From Prevotella sp. (GTDB lineage Bacteria > Bacteroidota > Bacteroidia > Bacteroidales > Bacteroidaceae), in assembly GCA_017428805.1 (NCBI GenBank), contig JAFRQC010000061.1:1-30951 (forward strand): a DNA stretch of 30,951 nt, written 5' to 3'. The translations under genes and the position numbers were made by a program. How positions within the stretch are numbered: the first letter of the stretch is position 1; every line of letters starts with the position of its first letter. The notes beneath the pieces were generated by a model. That model was not told where the DNA came from. It was given only the letters and a program-made list of their open reading frames with translations, and searched no databases. This document shows positions 14,192 to 22,329 of this stretch, piece by piece.

Positions 14192-16685
14192 ATGGAATTA
14201 ACCAGTCAAAAAGCATTCAGAAAGAGCCTCTGGCTTGCATCGACTCCCGAAAGGAGTATGTCGAGATTAGGAACGCAGCAGAGAACCGTAAGAACTTCTT
14301 GGCTGCACGTAAGGGTAATGACGATGCCAAGAAGAAACTGAAGCAGTTCAACTATAACGACCAGCTTCCGGATGGTGTCCTCAGGGGCTCTCACACTTCT
14401 GCATCTACCTTCGCCCATGACATTGACTCTCATAGCAAGGATGAGTGCCAAGAGATTGCAAAGAAACTCTTGGACATGAAGGAACAGCTGCAGTTGCTTG
14501 AACTGACGGTTTCTCCCAATTGGGGCTTCATGCGGTCTGCCTACGTGAGAAAGGCAAGACCATCCTGGAGAACCAAGTCAGGCTGTCACTACTCACACGC
14601 ACAGAAATGGACTGCAATGCCCACGACCAGCAGCGCGTGATGTTTACCGGCCCTGCCGACGAAGAGACGCTGTTGTATCTTGACGACCGCATCTTTGAGG
14701 AGAGCATGACGGTAGAGGAAGGTCAGCAGGAGTATAAACTCCTAAAAGAACGTGAGGCCAAGGGTGAGGAGAAGTTGCCCCCAGGTTTCAAGAAGGGTGA
14801 GAAGCATTATCGTCCGTGGGAGGATGCGGGTGTCATCCCTGCTACGGAAGTGACTCCTGAGCAAAAGTTGGCCAAGTCGGTATTGACGGTGTCAAATGAG
14901 CAACTCTATGGTCATCCTGTGGTGGATTACATTTATGCCCTGCTGCCTGATGGTGCTCCCGTAGGTGGCCGTCACCCTTGGATGCTGAAACTGGCTGGCG
15001 ACCTGCTCATCATGTGTGACGATGATGCCCAGAAGGTGAAGGAAATCCTGCTCTCGTTACAATGGGTAAGGGATGTGGTGGATGACCCTAAGCGTGGCAT
15101 GAAGGAGCTGGACAGCATCATTGAGTCGGCCCAGAAACTGAAGCAGAAAAAGGAGTCGGACAATCTGTATGAACTCCTACCCTCGCGTGAGATGCGTCGT
15201 GCCATCGAGAAGGTGACCCAGCGTAAGTTCAAGATGCTGGTGCTGGAGGGTCATCAGAAGGCTATGGGCAATACAGACCCGTCGCAAAGGGATGACATCA
15301 CGCAGATGCTGGAACGGATCGGCAATGAGTTGAAGAAACTGTTTCCGTATTATCCTCTGCTGAGGCTGCTTTGCCACAGACAGAAATGCAAGCACTATGT
15401 GGCTGCGATGTTCGTTGGTGGAGCCTTTTGCATGACCTTGATGACTCGTTGCTGGTATAAGTTCTGGGCTGAACCCGGACGCAAGTGCCGACTGAATTGT
15501 ATTCTCGAGTTGATTGGTCGCTCAGGCAGCGGTAAGCACATCGCCGTTGACCTCTACAAGATTCTGATGGAGCCCGTCAAGCAGGCCGATGATGCTCAGG
15601 TCACAGCCCTCAATAAATGGAATGAGGAGAAGGATCAGAACTCGGGTGCCAACAAGAACAAGACTCCCCGTCCGCAAGGCATCTACCGCTGTATGCCGTC
15701 AGAGACCTCGGCAGCTGCCATCCGTGAGGCAGAGTTCAATGCCCATGAGAATATCGACGGCGAGGAATGGCCATTGCATGTGTTCCAGTTCAACTCTGAG
15801 CTGGATGATATGATCCGTCAGTCCAAGAAGGGATATATGGACATCGAGACACTCTTTTTGAAAGGTTTCCATAATGAGCCACACGGTACCTTCCTGAAGA
15901 CCACCTCGTCGAGGATAGGGGAATATGATGTCCACTTCAATGTGGTTTATACTGGCACCAAAGATGCCCTGAACAAGCAGGCCTCAGAGGCCAGTTTCCT
16001 GAGTGGAAAACTGTTCCGCACGACAGCCGTCCAGATGGGTGACACGAACTTTGAGATGCGAGAGAACCGGGAATATACGCAGGAGGATGAACTGCGCGAC
16101 CAACAGCTCCTGGCCTGGGCTAAGAACTTCAATCTTACCAAAGGCGAAATCCCGTGCAAGCCCATCAGCGATGCCCTGCATGACTGGACGGAGAGGCGTA
16201 TGGCTGATGCTGCTGAGGAAGATTCCAAGGCTATGGAGGATATCGTCAAGCGTCCTTGCTGGCACGCCATCAATTATGTCTTGCCCTTTGTCGTCAGCCG
16301 TCATTGGGATCAGATGGTGAAGGATGAGGATGGTCGTATGAAGTGCGGTCCGGGCTTTGCTACTGACAAGTATGACAAGAGGCTTGCCCTTCTGATAGCC
16401 AATGCCCATCTGGCTTTCCAGCAGCACTTCTTCCTTGGCATCGGCGAAGAGTATTATGACAAGGAGATCATCAGTTCCACATCGAAGAGCCATCTTCAGC
16501 AGCGTTCTATGTCTATCCTGAGGCAGTTGCCTAATCCATTTACGAGAGAGGATATAGACAAGGCTTTTGGCTATAACGGTGTGAAAAGCAGCATCAACAG
16601 CCGTGTGAAGAGACTGCAGGATGACGGGCTGATACAGAAAATCAGGACTGGTGAGGATAAGGGTAAGTACCGAAAGCTTGTCTGA
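14192..16685 (+). pseudogene. VirE_N/DUF3987-like primase-helicase type protein, two frameshifts
   Basis: Read through two -1 shifts, this gives one protein of about 830 residues. MELTSQKAFRK (frame from ATG 14192) passes near 14221 into EPLACIDSRKEYVEI and onward to the HDIDSHSKDE and LTVSPNWG segment. At the GGGG run near 14520 it passes into LHAVCLREKGKTILENQ. Each shift looks like one missing G. From about 14520 the frame is open for 721 residues. The N-terminal half resembles the BT4734-like VirE_N domain; the middle has a P-loop GRSGSGKH (15516-15539, His where Ser/Thr is usual), an FQFNSELDD Walker-B-like acid pair, and the end a winged-helix (FTREDIDKAFGYNG, INSRVKRLQDDGLIQ). Such proteins are common on Bacteroidetes mobile elements. 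A homopolymer assembly error is a real alternative to true decay. Confidence 0.7.
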
Positions 16686-16727
16686 AAGTACGCAAAGTTG
16701 CAAATTGCATTTGATTTTGAAATAGCA

Positions 16728-16760
16728 GAACCCACGAGATATGTTCCCGTGGGTTCATTT
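16728..16760. terminator. Intrinsic terminator between convergent genes
   Basis: GAACCCACG (16728-16736) pairs with CGTGGGTTC (16748-16756), followed by ATTTT on the plus strand. It probably serves both the VirE_N-like gene and the converging serine hydrolase gene. Confidence 0.8.
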
Positions 16761-16767
16761 TAATTAG

Positions 16768-17835
16768 TTACAACACAGGCAGGATGTTGTCCCAGACGAG
16801 ATTGAGCTCGCCCTGGAGATCTGCCACGTTGGAGGTGATGGCGATGACGGCATTCTTGTCGGGAACGACGATGATGTACTGCCCTCTGGCTCCGTCAGCA
16901 CGGAAGCAACCTGGACGACAACGCCACATCTGATAGCCATAGCCCTGCATCCAGTCGCTGGTCTCTGTGGTCATGCCCTTCGCGGCTGCATCCTCAAGAC
17001 GTGTGCCGGGGTTGACACTATCCACCTGCTTCTTAGACATCTCTGCCACCCAGTCGGCGGGGATGATCTGACGGCCGTTCCATTCACCCTTCTGTAACAA
17101 CAACTGTCCCATCTTAGCCAGATCCTCAGTCTTCAGATAGAGTCCCCAGCCACCGGTGTTGATGCCCTGCGGACTCTCTTCCCAACGCGGCTTGTCAATA
17201 TGAAGCGGTTCAAAGAGACGCGTGTTCAGATAGTCGACAACTTTCTCGCCCGTCACCTTCTGGACGATGGCCGAGAGCATATAAGTTCCGAGACTGTTGT
17301 AGAGGTAGAACGTGCCAGGCTCGTGTACGACAGGATGAGCCAGGAAGGCCTCAACCCAATCCACGTTTCCGCCTTCACGACGCGTAGCAGGTTCCTCGTC
17401 GTGGCCACACGTCATCGTGAGCAGGTCACGAACGGTCATGGCCTTCAGATTGTCACTGACCTCGGCAGGAAGTTTGTCGGGGAAGAAGTCGATCACCTTG
17501 TCCGTCAATGCCATCTTACCGTCAGCGATGGCTAGTCCGACGGCTGTAGCAGTAAAGGTTTTGCTGACGGAATGGAGCACATGCGGCACCGTATCAACAC
17601 CCTCACTCTGCCAACGGCTGAAGATGACCTGGCCATCTTTCACAATCATCACGCTGTGGACGTCGAAAGAGTCTGTAGCGGCTTTTTGGAAGAAGCCCTC
17701 CATCGCCTGGGCTACACTGTCGGGAGTCTCTGCACGGGGCAGATCAATGATCTCAGCCACTTGTGTCTGGCTGTTCTTATATGCCATCAATGCCATCAGC
17801 ATCACGGCCATCACGATTGTCTGTTTCATTTTCAT
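16768..17835 (-). CDS. Secreted serine hydrolase, beta-lactamase/class C family
   Basis: 355 residues from ATG 17835 (an alternative ATG lies at 17829). A longer frame would start at TTG 17871 inside the promoter box, so it is rejected. The N-terminal MKMKQTIVMAVMLMALMA is a signal peptide. The penicillin-binding fold is shown by S89-V-S-K92 (HSVSKTFTATAVG), the GKMALTDKVIDFFPD segment, MTVRDLLTMTCGH, a YNSLGTYMLS motif in the tyrosine position, and WGLYLKTEDLAKMGQLLLQ. Members are beta-lactamase-like esterases or D-amino peptidases; sequence alone does not prove antibiotic hydrolysis, and the spread of motifs fits the uncharacterised Beta-lactamase (PF00144) hydrolases. Single gene, divergent from the GH51 gene. 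Confidence 0.87.
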   Translation of the reverse strand: MKMKQTIVMAVMLMALMAYKNSQTQVAEIIDLPRAETPDSVAQAMEGFFQKAATDSFDVHSVMIVKDGQVIFSRWQSEGVDTVPHVLHSVSKTFTATAVGLAIADGKMALTDKVIDFFPDKLPAEVSDNLKAMTVRDLLTMTCGHDEEPATRREGGNVDWVEAFLAHPVVHEPGTFYLYNSLGTYMLSAIVQKVTGEKVVDYLNTRLFEPLHIDKPRWEESPQGINTGGWGLYLKTEDLAKMGQLLLQKGEWNGRQIIPADWVAEMSKKQVDSVNPGTRLEDAAAKGMTTETSDWMQGYGYQMWRCRPGCFRADGARGQYIIVVPDKNAVIAITSNVADLQGELNLVWDNILPVL

Positions 17836-17868
17836 ATCGGTTTTAAGCTTAGTGAATAAATCTGTTTG

Positions 17869-17876
17869 CAAAAGTA
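17869..17876 (-). promoter_or_regulatory. Promoter -7 box of the serine hydrolase gene
   Basis: Minus-strand TACTTTTG, followed by CAAAC; a -33 TTG was not found at the usual distance. Confidence 0.65.
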
Positions 17877-17928
17877 CACATTATTTGCGAGATTATGCAC
17901 ACATTATTCCTTAAATAATATAAAAGGG

Positions 17929-17959
17929 TTGGCGGAATCCAAATTATTTTGTAACTTTG
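17929..17959 (+). promoter_or_regulatory. Promoter of the GH51 gene
   Basis: TTG (17929-17931), 20-base spacer, TAACTTTG (17952-17959), preceded by AAATTATTTTG and followed by TACCC. Confidence 0.8.
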
Positions 17960-17989
17960 TACCCAAATCATTTAAACCCTACAAACAAT

Positions 17990-19582
17990 ATGAAAAGACT
18001 ATTTCTTACCGCGACTATCGCACTGGCCTTTGCCACAGGGGCAACGGCCGCAGAGAATGTGAAGGCAACGGTTCACGCCGATAAGGCTGGAGCCAAGATC
18101 AACCGTGAGATCTACGGACAGTTCTCAGAACACCTCGGCTCGTGTATCTACGGCGGTCTCTGGGTGGGTGAAGATTCCAAGATCCCCAACATCCAGGGCT
18201 ATCGTAAGGATGTGTTCGAGGCGCTGAAGGCGCTGAAGATTCCCGTGATGCGCTGGCCTGGCGGCTGCTTTGCCGACGACTACCACTGGATGGACGGTAT
18301 CGGTCCGAAGAAAGACCGTCCGTCGCTGCGTAACAACAACTGGGGCGGCACCATCGAGGACAACTCTTTCGGCACCCACGAGTTCCTGAACCTCTGCGAG
18401 ATGCTCGGCTGTGAACCGTATATCAGCGGTAACGTTGGATCAGGTACGGTGAAGGAGATGGCCCAGTGGGTGGAGTATATGACGAGTGACGGTGACACAC
18501 CGATGGCCCGCCTTCGTCGTGCCAACGGTCGCGACAAGGCCTGGAAGGTAAAGTATTTCGGCATTGGCAACGAGGCCTGGGGCTGTGGTGGAAATATGAC
18601 ACCAGAGTACTACTCGAACGAGTTCCGCAAGTTCAACACCTACCTGCGTGACCAGCCCGGCAACAAGCTCTACCGCATCGCCTCTGGTGCCTCTGACTAT
18701 GATTACGACTGGACCACAGTGCTGATGAAGAACATCGGCCGTCAGATGCAGGGTGTCTCTCTGCATTATTATACTTGTTCGGGCTGGGAAGGCTCAAAGG
18801 GTTCTGCCACGAAGTTCAACACCGACCAGTATTACTGGGCTCTGGGCAAGTGTACGGAGATCGAGGAGGTCATCCAGAAGCACAAGGCCATTATGGACAA
18901 GGAAGATCCTGAAGGCAAGATCGGCTTGCTCGTTGATGAGTGGGGCACATGGTGGGACGAGGAACCTGGCACCATCGCCGGACACCTCTACCAGCAGAAC
19001 GCCCTGAGGGATGCCTTCGTGGCTGCACTGAGCCTGAACATCTTCCATAAGTACACCGATCGTGTGAAGATGGCGAACATCGCCCAGGTGGTGAACGTGC
19101 TGCAGTCGATGATCCTCACCGACCAAGAAGGTACGGGCCACATGGTGCTCACACCGACCTACCACGTGTTTGAGATGTACACCCCGTTCCAGGAGGCCAC
19201 CTATCTCCCACTCGACCTTGAAAGCGAAGTGATGGCCGTGAGCAAGGCCTACTTCAAGGAGAAGGCTGACGCCAAGGATGCAGGCTATCGTCCCTGCCCC
19301 ATGCTCTCTGCCTCAGCTGCAAAGACACAGGACGGCTCGATCGTGCTCGCCATCACCAATGTCAGCCTCGACAAGGATCAAACCATCGAGTTCAAGATCG
19401 ACGGGTATAATGCCCAGCAGGTCTCCGGCCGCATCCTTACCTCAAAGAACGTGGCCGACTACAACGACTTCAACAACCCAAACGTCATTACCCCCAAGGG
19501 TTTCAACGACGCCAAGCTGAACAAGGGCGTGCTGACGGTGAAGGTTCCCGCCAAGGCGATTGTAGTACTGGACATTAAATGA
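17990..19582 (+). CDS. GH51 alpha-L-arabinofuranosidase, secreted
   Basis: 530 residues from ATG 17990; the frame continues upstream but an earlier start would lie at the promoter. The signal peptide is [20 protein letters not shown]. The GH51 core has [14 protein letters not shown] near the N-terminus, [14 protein letters not shown], the acid/base E195 in [13 protein letters not shown], and the nucleophile E317 in [11 protein letters not shown]. The C-terminal beta domain starts near residue 400. The enzyme releases terminal arabinofuranose from arabinan or arabinoxylan fragments, probably in the periplasm. The GH2 lipoprotein gene follows 37 bases downstream without a promoter of its own, so the two likely act on plant or mixed glycans together. 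Confidence 0.93.
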   Translation: MKRLFLTATIALAFATGATAAENVKATVHADKAGAKINREIYGQFSEHLGSCIYGGLWVGEDSKIPNIQGYRKDVFEALKALKIPVMRWPGGCFADDYHWMDGIGPKKDRPSLRNNNWGGTIEDNSFGTHEFLNLCEMLGCEPYISGNVGSGTVKEMAQWVEYMTSDGDTPMARLRRANGRDKAWKVKYFGIGNEAWGCGGNMTPEYYSNEFRKFNTYLRDQPGNKLYRIASGASDYDYDWTTVLMKNIGRQMQGVSLHYYTCSGWEGSKGSATKFNTDQYYWALGKCTEIEEVIQKHKAIMDKEDPEGKIGLLVDEWGTWWDEEPGTIAGHLYQQNALRDAFVAALSLNIFHKYTDRVKMANIAQVVNVLQSMILTDQEGTGHMVLTPTYHVFEMYTPFQEATYLPLDLESEVMAVSKAYFKEKADAKDAGYRPCPMLSASAAKTQDGSIVLAITNVSLDKDQTIEFKIDGYNAQQVSGRILTSKNVADYNDFNNPNVITPKGFNDAKLNKGVLTVKVPAKAIVVLDIK

Positions 19583-19594
19583 TTTATTTAGACA

Positions 19595-19621
19595 ACGGAT
19601 TGAACGGATTAAACGGATTAT
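19595..19621 (+). repeat. Nonamer array, 3 units of ACGGATTRA, running into the GH2 start codon
   Basis: ACGGATTGA, ACGGATTAA and ACGGATTAT in tandem; the last unit provides AT of the GH2 ATG (19620-19622). It fills much of the GH51-GH2 gap. Confidence 0.75.
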
Positions 19622-22235
19622 GATAGGCGATAAAAACAAACACAAATTTGCTTGCGCTTTTCTCTTTGCAATGGTTTTGACGGGATGTCAAACGGGAGGA
19701 GAGAGAAAAGATATGGTGTGGATGGTGCAGTCGTCTGAGAAGGTGAGTGTGGGCGGTGAAGTCTTGTCCACCCAGGCTACCCAGACTGAGGGGTGGATGA
19801 AGGCGAAAGTACCTTCAACCATTATGGGAGTGCTGACAGAGAATGCTGTTGAGAAAGAAGCACTTACGGCTGAAGACTACGCCAAGATAGACAAGGCACA
19901 GTTTGAGAAGAGTTGGTGGTATCGCACGACGTTTGAGATGCCGGCATTGAAGGAAGGTGAGCATGTGTTACTCGACTTCGACGGGATCTGCTATCGGGCA
20001 AATGTGTGGCTCAACGGACAGCAGATTGCCAATAGTCAGGAGATGGCTGGTTCGTTCAGACAGTTTGAATATGATGTAACCAAAGAAATTGACAAGGAGA
20101 ATGTGCTCGCCGTGGAGGTATTCAGAGCCCAGCCCGGAGAACCCAATATCGGCTTTGTCGATTGGAATCCAAGGCCTGCTGATGAGAGCATGGGTATCTA
20201 TCGCGAGGTGAGGGTGAAGACCTGTGGCAACGTGGCGGTATCCCATTCGGCAGTCAGATCGAAGGTGAATACGGAAACGCTTGATGAAGCCTGGCTCACA
20301 GTCGTCACCGAACTGAAGGACCTCTCAGGTCAGGCTGTGGAAGGCGTTGTCAAAGGCACAGTCGACGGACAAGCGTTCAGTTGTCCCGTGACTCTTGCTG
20401 CTGGCGAGAAGCGTCGCCTCACCCTCCCCACAGAGATCCATATCGACCATCCGCGCCTTTGGTGGTGCCACAATATGGGCAAGCCCGAACTCTGCGATTT
20501 GCACATTGAATTTGTGCAAACAATGGATAATGGAAAATTGACAATGGATAATGGGGTGTCGGATAGTGAGGACGTGAAATTCGGTATCCGTGAGGTGAAG
20601 AGTTATCTGACTGACGAGGGCTATCGCGGCTTTACACTGAACGGCAAGAAGGTGCTCTTAAGAGGTGCCGGATGGACGGATGACATCTATCTGCGTGACA
20701 CACCAGAGAGTAACCGCCTACAATTAAAATATGTACGCGATATGAATATGAACACCGTCCGACTGGAAGGCTTCTGGGGAACCTCACAGAGTCTCTATGA
20801 CCTCTGCGATGAACTGGGACTGCTGATCCTCGTGGGTTGGAGTTGCCATTGGGAGTGGGAAAGCTATCTTGGTTCTCCCACTGAGGAGCCCTACGGCGGC
20901 ATCATCAGTCCGGAGAATATCGCCCTCGTCGCCCAGTCGTTCGAGGACCAGGTGATGTGGTTGCGCTATCATCCGTCAATCATCGGCTGGTTCGTAGGCA
21001 GCGACAGGATTCCCAAGCCTGAACTGGAGAAACAGTATCAGCAGTTCCTCAGTCAGGAGGACGACCGCGACTATATCATCTCTGCCAAGAACTTAGAGAG
21101 TGAGATCTCGGGATGGTCCGGCACAAAGATGGCTGGGCCCTACGAGTATGTGGGACCATCGTACTGGTATCTGCCTGAGGCACCAGGCGGGGCTTTCGGT
21201 TTCAACACCGAGACAGGCATCGGTGCCCAACTGCCCGTGAAGGAGTCGTTGCAGAAGATGCTGGGTCAGCAACTCTTCCCCATCGACAGTCGTTGGAACA
21301 TCCTTTGTACCGCCTCAAGTTCGGAGATGAACACGTTAGGAAAACTGAGTGAGGTGATCCAACAGCGTTTTGGTGAGGCGAAGGATATCGACGAGTATTT
21401 ATATCGTGCCGATATGCTGAACTACGAGAGCACGAAGGCGATGTTCGAGAGTTTCCGTGTGCGCTGGCCTCATACCACCGGCATCGTCCAGTGGATGCTC
21501 AATAGTGCACGCCCAAGCATCTACTGGCAACTCTACGACTACTACCTGCAGCCCAATGCTGCCTACTATGGCGTGAAGAAGGCCAACGCCCCAGTGCAGT
21601 TGATCTATGACTATTACACCAAGGCAGTCTATGCTGTCAATGAGACACTGGAGTCAGCGAATGTCAAGGCATCGATGAAGCTTCTGAAGGGCGAACAGGC
21701 CAATGACAAGTCTATGATCAGACCCCCTCTTTCTCCCCCTACTCAGGGGGAGAAAGAGTTACTCCAGATGATTCCAGGGGCTGTGGTCAAGGTCTTCGAC
21801 ATCGACACCAAAGATGCACCTGCAGCCTTCCTGTTCCTCAAACTGACGGATGACAAGGGTACTGAGTTGGCGACCAACGAGTATTTCATAGTGGCAGAGA
21901 AAGACACCTACGACTGGGCAAAGACCAACTGGGTGCATACACCTATTATAAAATATGGCTCGTATGCGATGCTCGACAACCTCTGTACCAAGTCCTGTGA
22001 GTTGTCGGTCAAGCCAATGTCAGAAGGGCTTTACGAGGCAACGGTCAGCAATCCGTCAGACAAGGTGGCCTTTATGGTTCGTCTGAAGGCAAAGGATCAG
22101 AACGGTGAACTCATCTGCCCTGCCTACTGGTCTGACAACTATCTGACTCTAGCACCTGGAGAGTCGCGTACAGTGACCTGCCGAATGCCGTCATTGGCTG
22201 CCGAGACAACGGTTAATATTCAGTTATCTGAGTAA
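19620..22235 (+). CDS. GH2 glycoside hydrolase lipoprotein, exo-beta-glucosaminidase/mannosidase-like
   Basis: 871 residues. An N-terminal lipoprotein signal ends in the lipobox LTGC (residue 22 or so), so it is probably membrane-anchored. The sugar-binding domain has WWYRTTFEMP and FDGICYRANVWLNGQ; an immunoglobulin-like domain follows, then the TIM barrel (RGAGWTDDIYLRD, NTVRLEGFWG). Asp462 in WFVGSDR sits where most GH2 enzymes have the acid/base Glu, as described for exo-beta-D-glucosaminidases of the CsxA type; Glu531 in FNTETGIG is the likely nucleophile. GH2 beta-mannosidase is the alternative. Two repeat-derived in-frame insertions lie at about residues 301-315 (TMDNGKLTMDNG) and 699-714 (MIRPPLSPPTQGEKE). 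Second gene of an apparent operon with GH51. Confidence 0.88.
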   Translation: MIGDKNKHKFACAFLFAMVLTGCQTGGERKDMVWMVQSSEKVSVGGEVLSTQATQTEGWMKAKVPSTIMGVLTENAVEKEALTAEDYAKIDKAQFEKSWWYRTTFEMPALKEGEHVLLDFDGICYRANVWLNGQQIANSQEMAGSFRQFEYDVTKEIDKENVLAVEVFRAQPGEPNIGFVDWNPRPADESMGIYREVRVKTCGNVAVSHSAVRSKVNTETLDEAWLTVVTELKDLSGQAVEGVVKGTVDGQAFSCPVTLAAGEKRRLTLPTEIHIDHPRLWWCHNMGKPELCDLHIEFVQTMDNGKLTMDNGVSDSEDVKFGIREVKSYLTDEGYRGFTLNGKKVLLRGAGWTDDIYLRDTPESNRLQLKYVRDMNMNTVRLEGFWGTSQSLYDLCDELGLLILVGWSCHWEWESYLGSPTEEPYGGIISPENIALVAQSFEDQVMWLRYHPSIIGWFVGSDRIPKPELEKQYQQFLSQEDDRDYIISAKNLESEISGWSGTKMAGPYEYVGPSYWYLPEAPGGAFGFNTETGIGAQLPVKESLQKMLGQQLFPIDSRWNILCTASSSEMNTLGKLSEVIQQRFGEAKDIDEYLYRADMLNYESTKAMFESFRVRWPHTTGIVQWMLNSARPSIYWQLYDYYLQPNAAYYGVKKANAPVQLIYDYYTKAVYAVNETLESANVKASMKLLKGEQANDKSMIRPPLSPPTQGEKELLQMIPGAVVKVFDIDTKDAPAAFLFLKLTDDKGTELATNEYFIVAEKDTYDWAKTNWVHTPIIKYGSYAMLDNLCTKSCELSVKPMSEGLYEATVSNPSDKVAFMVRLKAKDQNGELICPAYWSDNYLTLAPGESRTVTCRMPSLAAETTVNIQLSE
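20521..20554 (+). repeat. In-frame direct repeat with 7-bp period inside the GH2 gene
   Basis: CAATGGATAATGG occurs at 20521-20533 and 20542-20554, exactly 21 bases apart. The tract reads as AATGGAT, AATGGAA, AATTGAC, AATGGAT: the same heptamer style as the intergenic arrays. It encodes TMDNGKLTMDNG and is directly preceded by the inverted repeat TTTGCACA/TGTGCAAA (20498-20520). Confidence 0.8.
21715..21758 (+). repeat. Palindromic repeat element, copy C (in frame within GH2 gene)
   Basis: Starts TGATCAGACC like copies A and B, then a perfect 14-bp hairpin: CTCTTTCTCCCCCT (21727-21740), loop ACTC, AGGGGGAGAAAGAG (21745-21758). It encodes an IRPP peptide as copy A does. It is related to A/B by the leader and the CCTACTCAGG centre, with different stem sequence. 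Confidence 0.8.
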
Positions 22236-22254
22236 TTTAACTTTGTTTAGAAAT

Positions 22255-22292
22255 AAATATTCCGAAACTGTCGCAAGTTTCGGAATATTTTT
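22255..22292 (+). terminator. Terminator hairpin of GH51-GH2 operon abutting the tkt promoter
   Basis: Perfect 15-bp stem, AAATATTCCGAAACT (22255-22269) and AGTTTCGGAATATTT (22276-22290), 6-base loop, with the T-run extending to 22292. The tkt -7 box begins 2 bases later, so the hairpin covers the -33 region of tkt. Confidence 0.75.
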
Positions 22293-22293
22293 G

Positions 22294-22301
22294 TATCTTT
22301 G
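22294..22301 (+). promoter_or_regulatory. Promoter -7 box of tkt
   Basis: TATCTTTG followed by CAGCG, 29 bases before ATG 22330. The -33 zone is occupied by the terminator palindrome. Confidence 0.75.
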
Positions 22302-22329
22302 CAGCGTTTTATACAATTAATTATTCATT

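Noticed and set aside
16768..17835. Serine hydrolase as an antibiotic-resistance beta-lactamase
   Set aside because: SxxK and Tyr motifs are shared by the whole family including esterases; nothing specific to class C or A resistance enzymes was seen.
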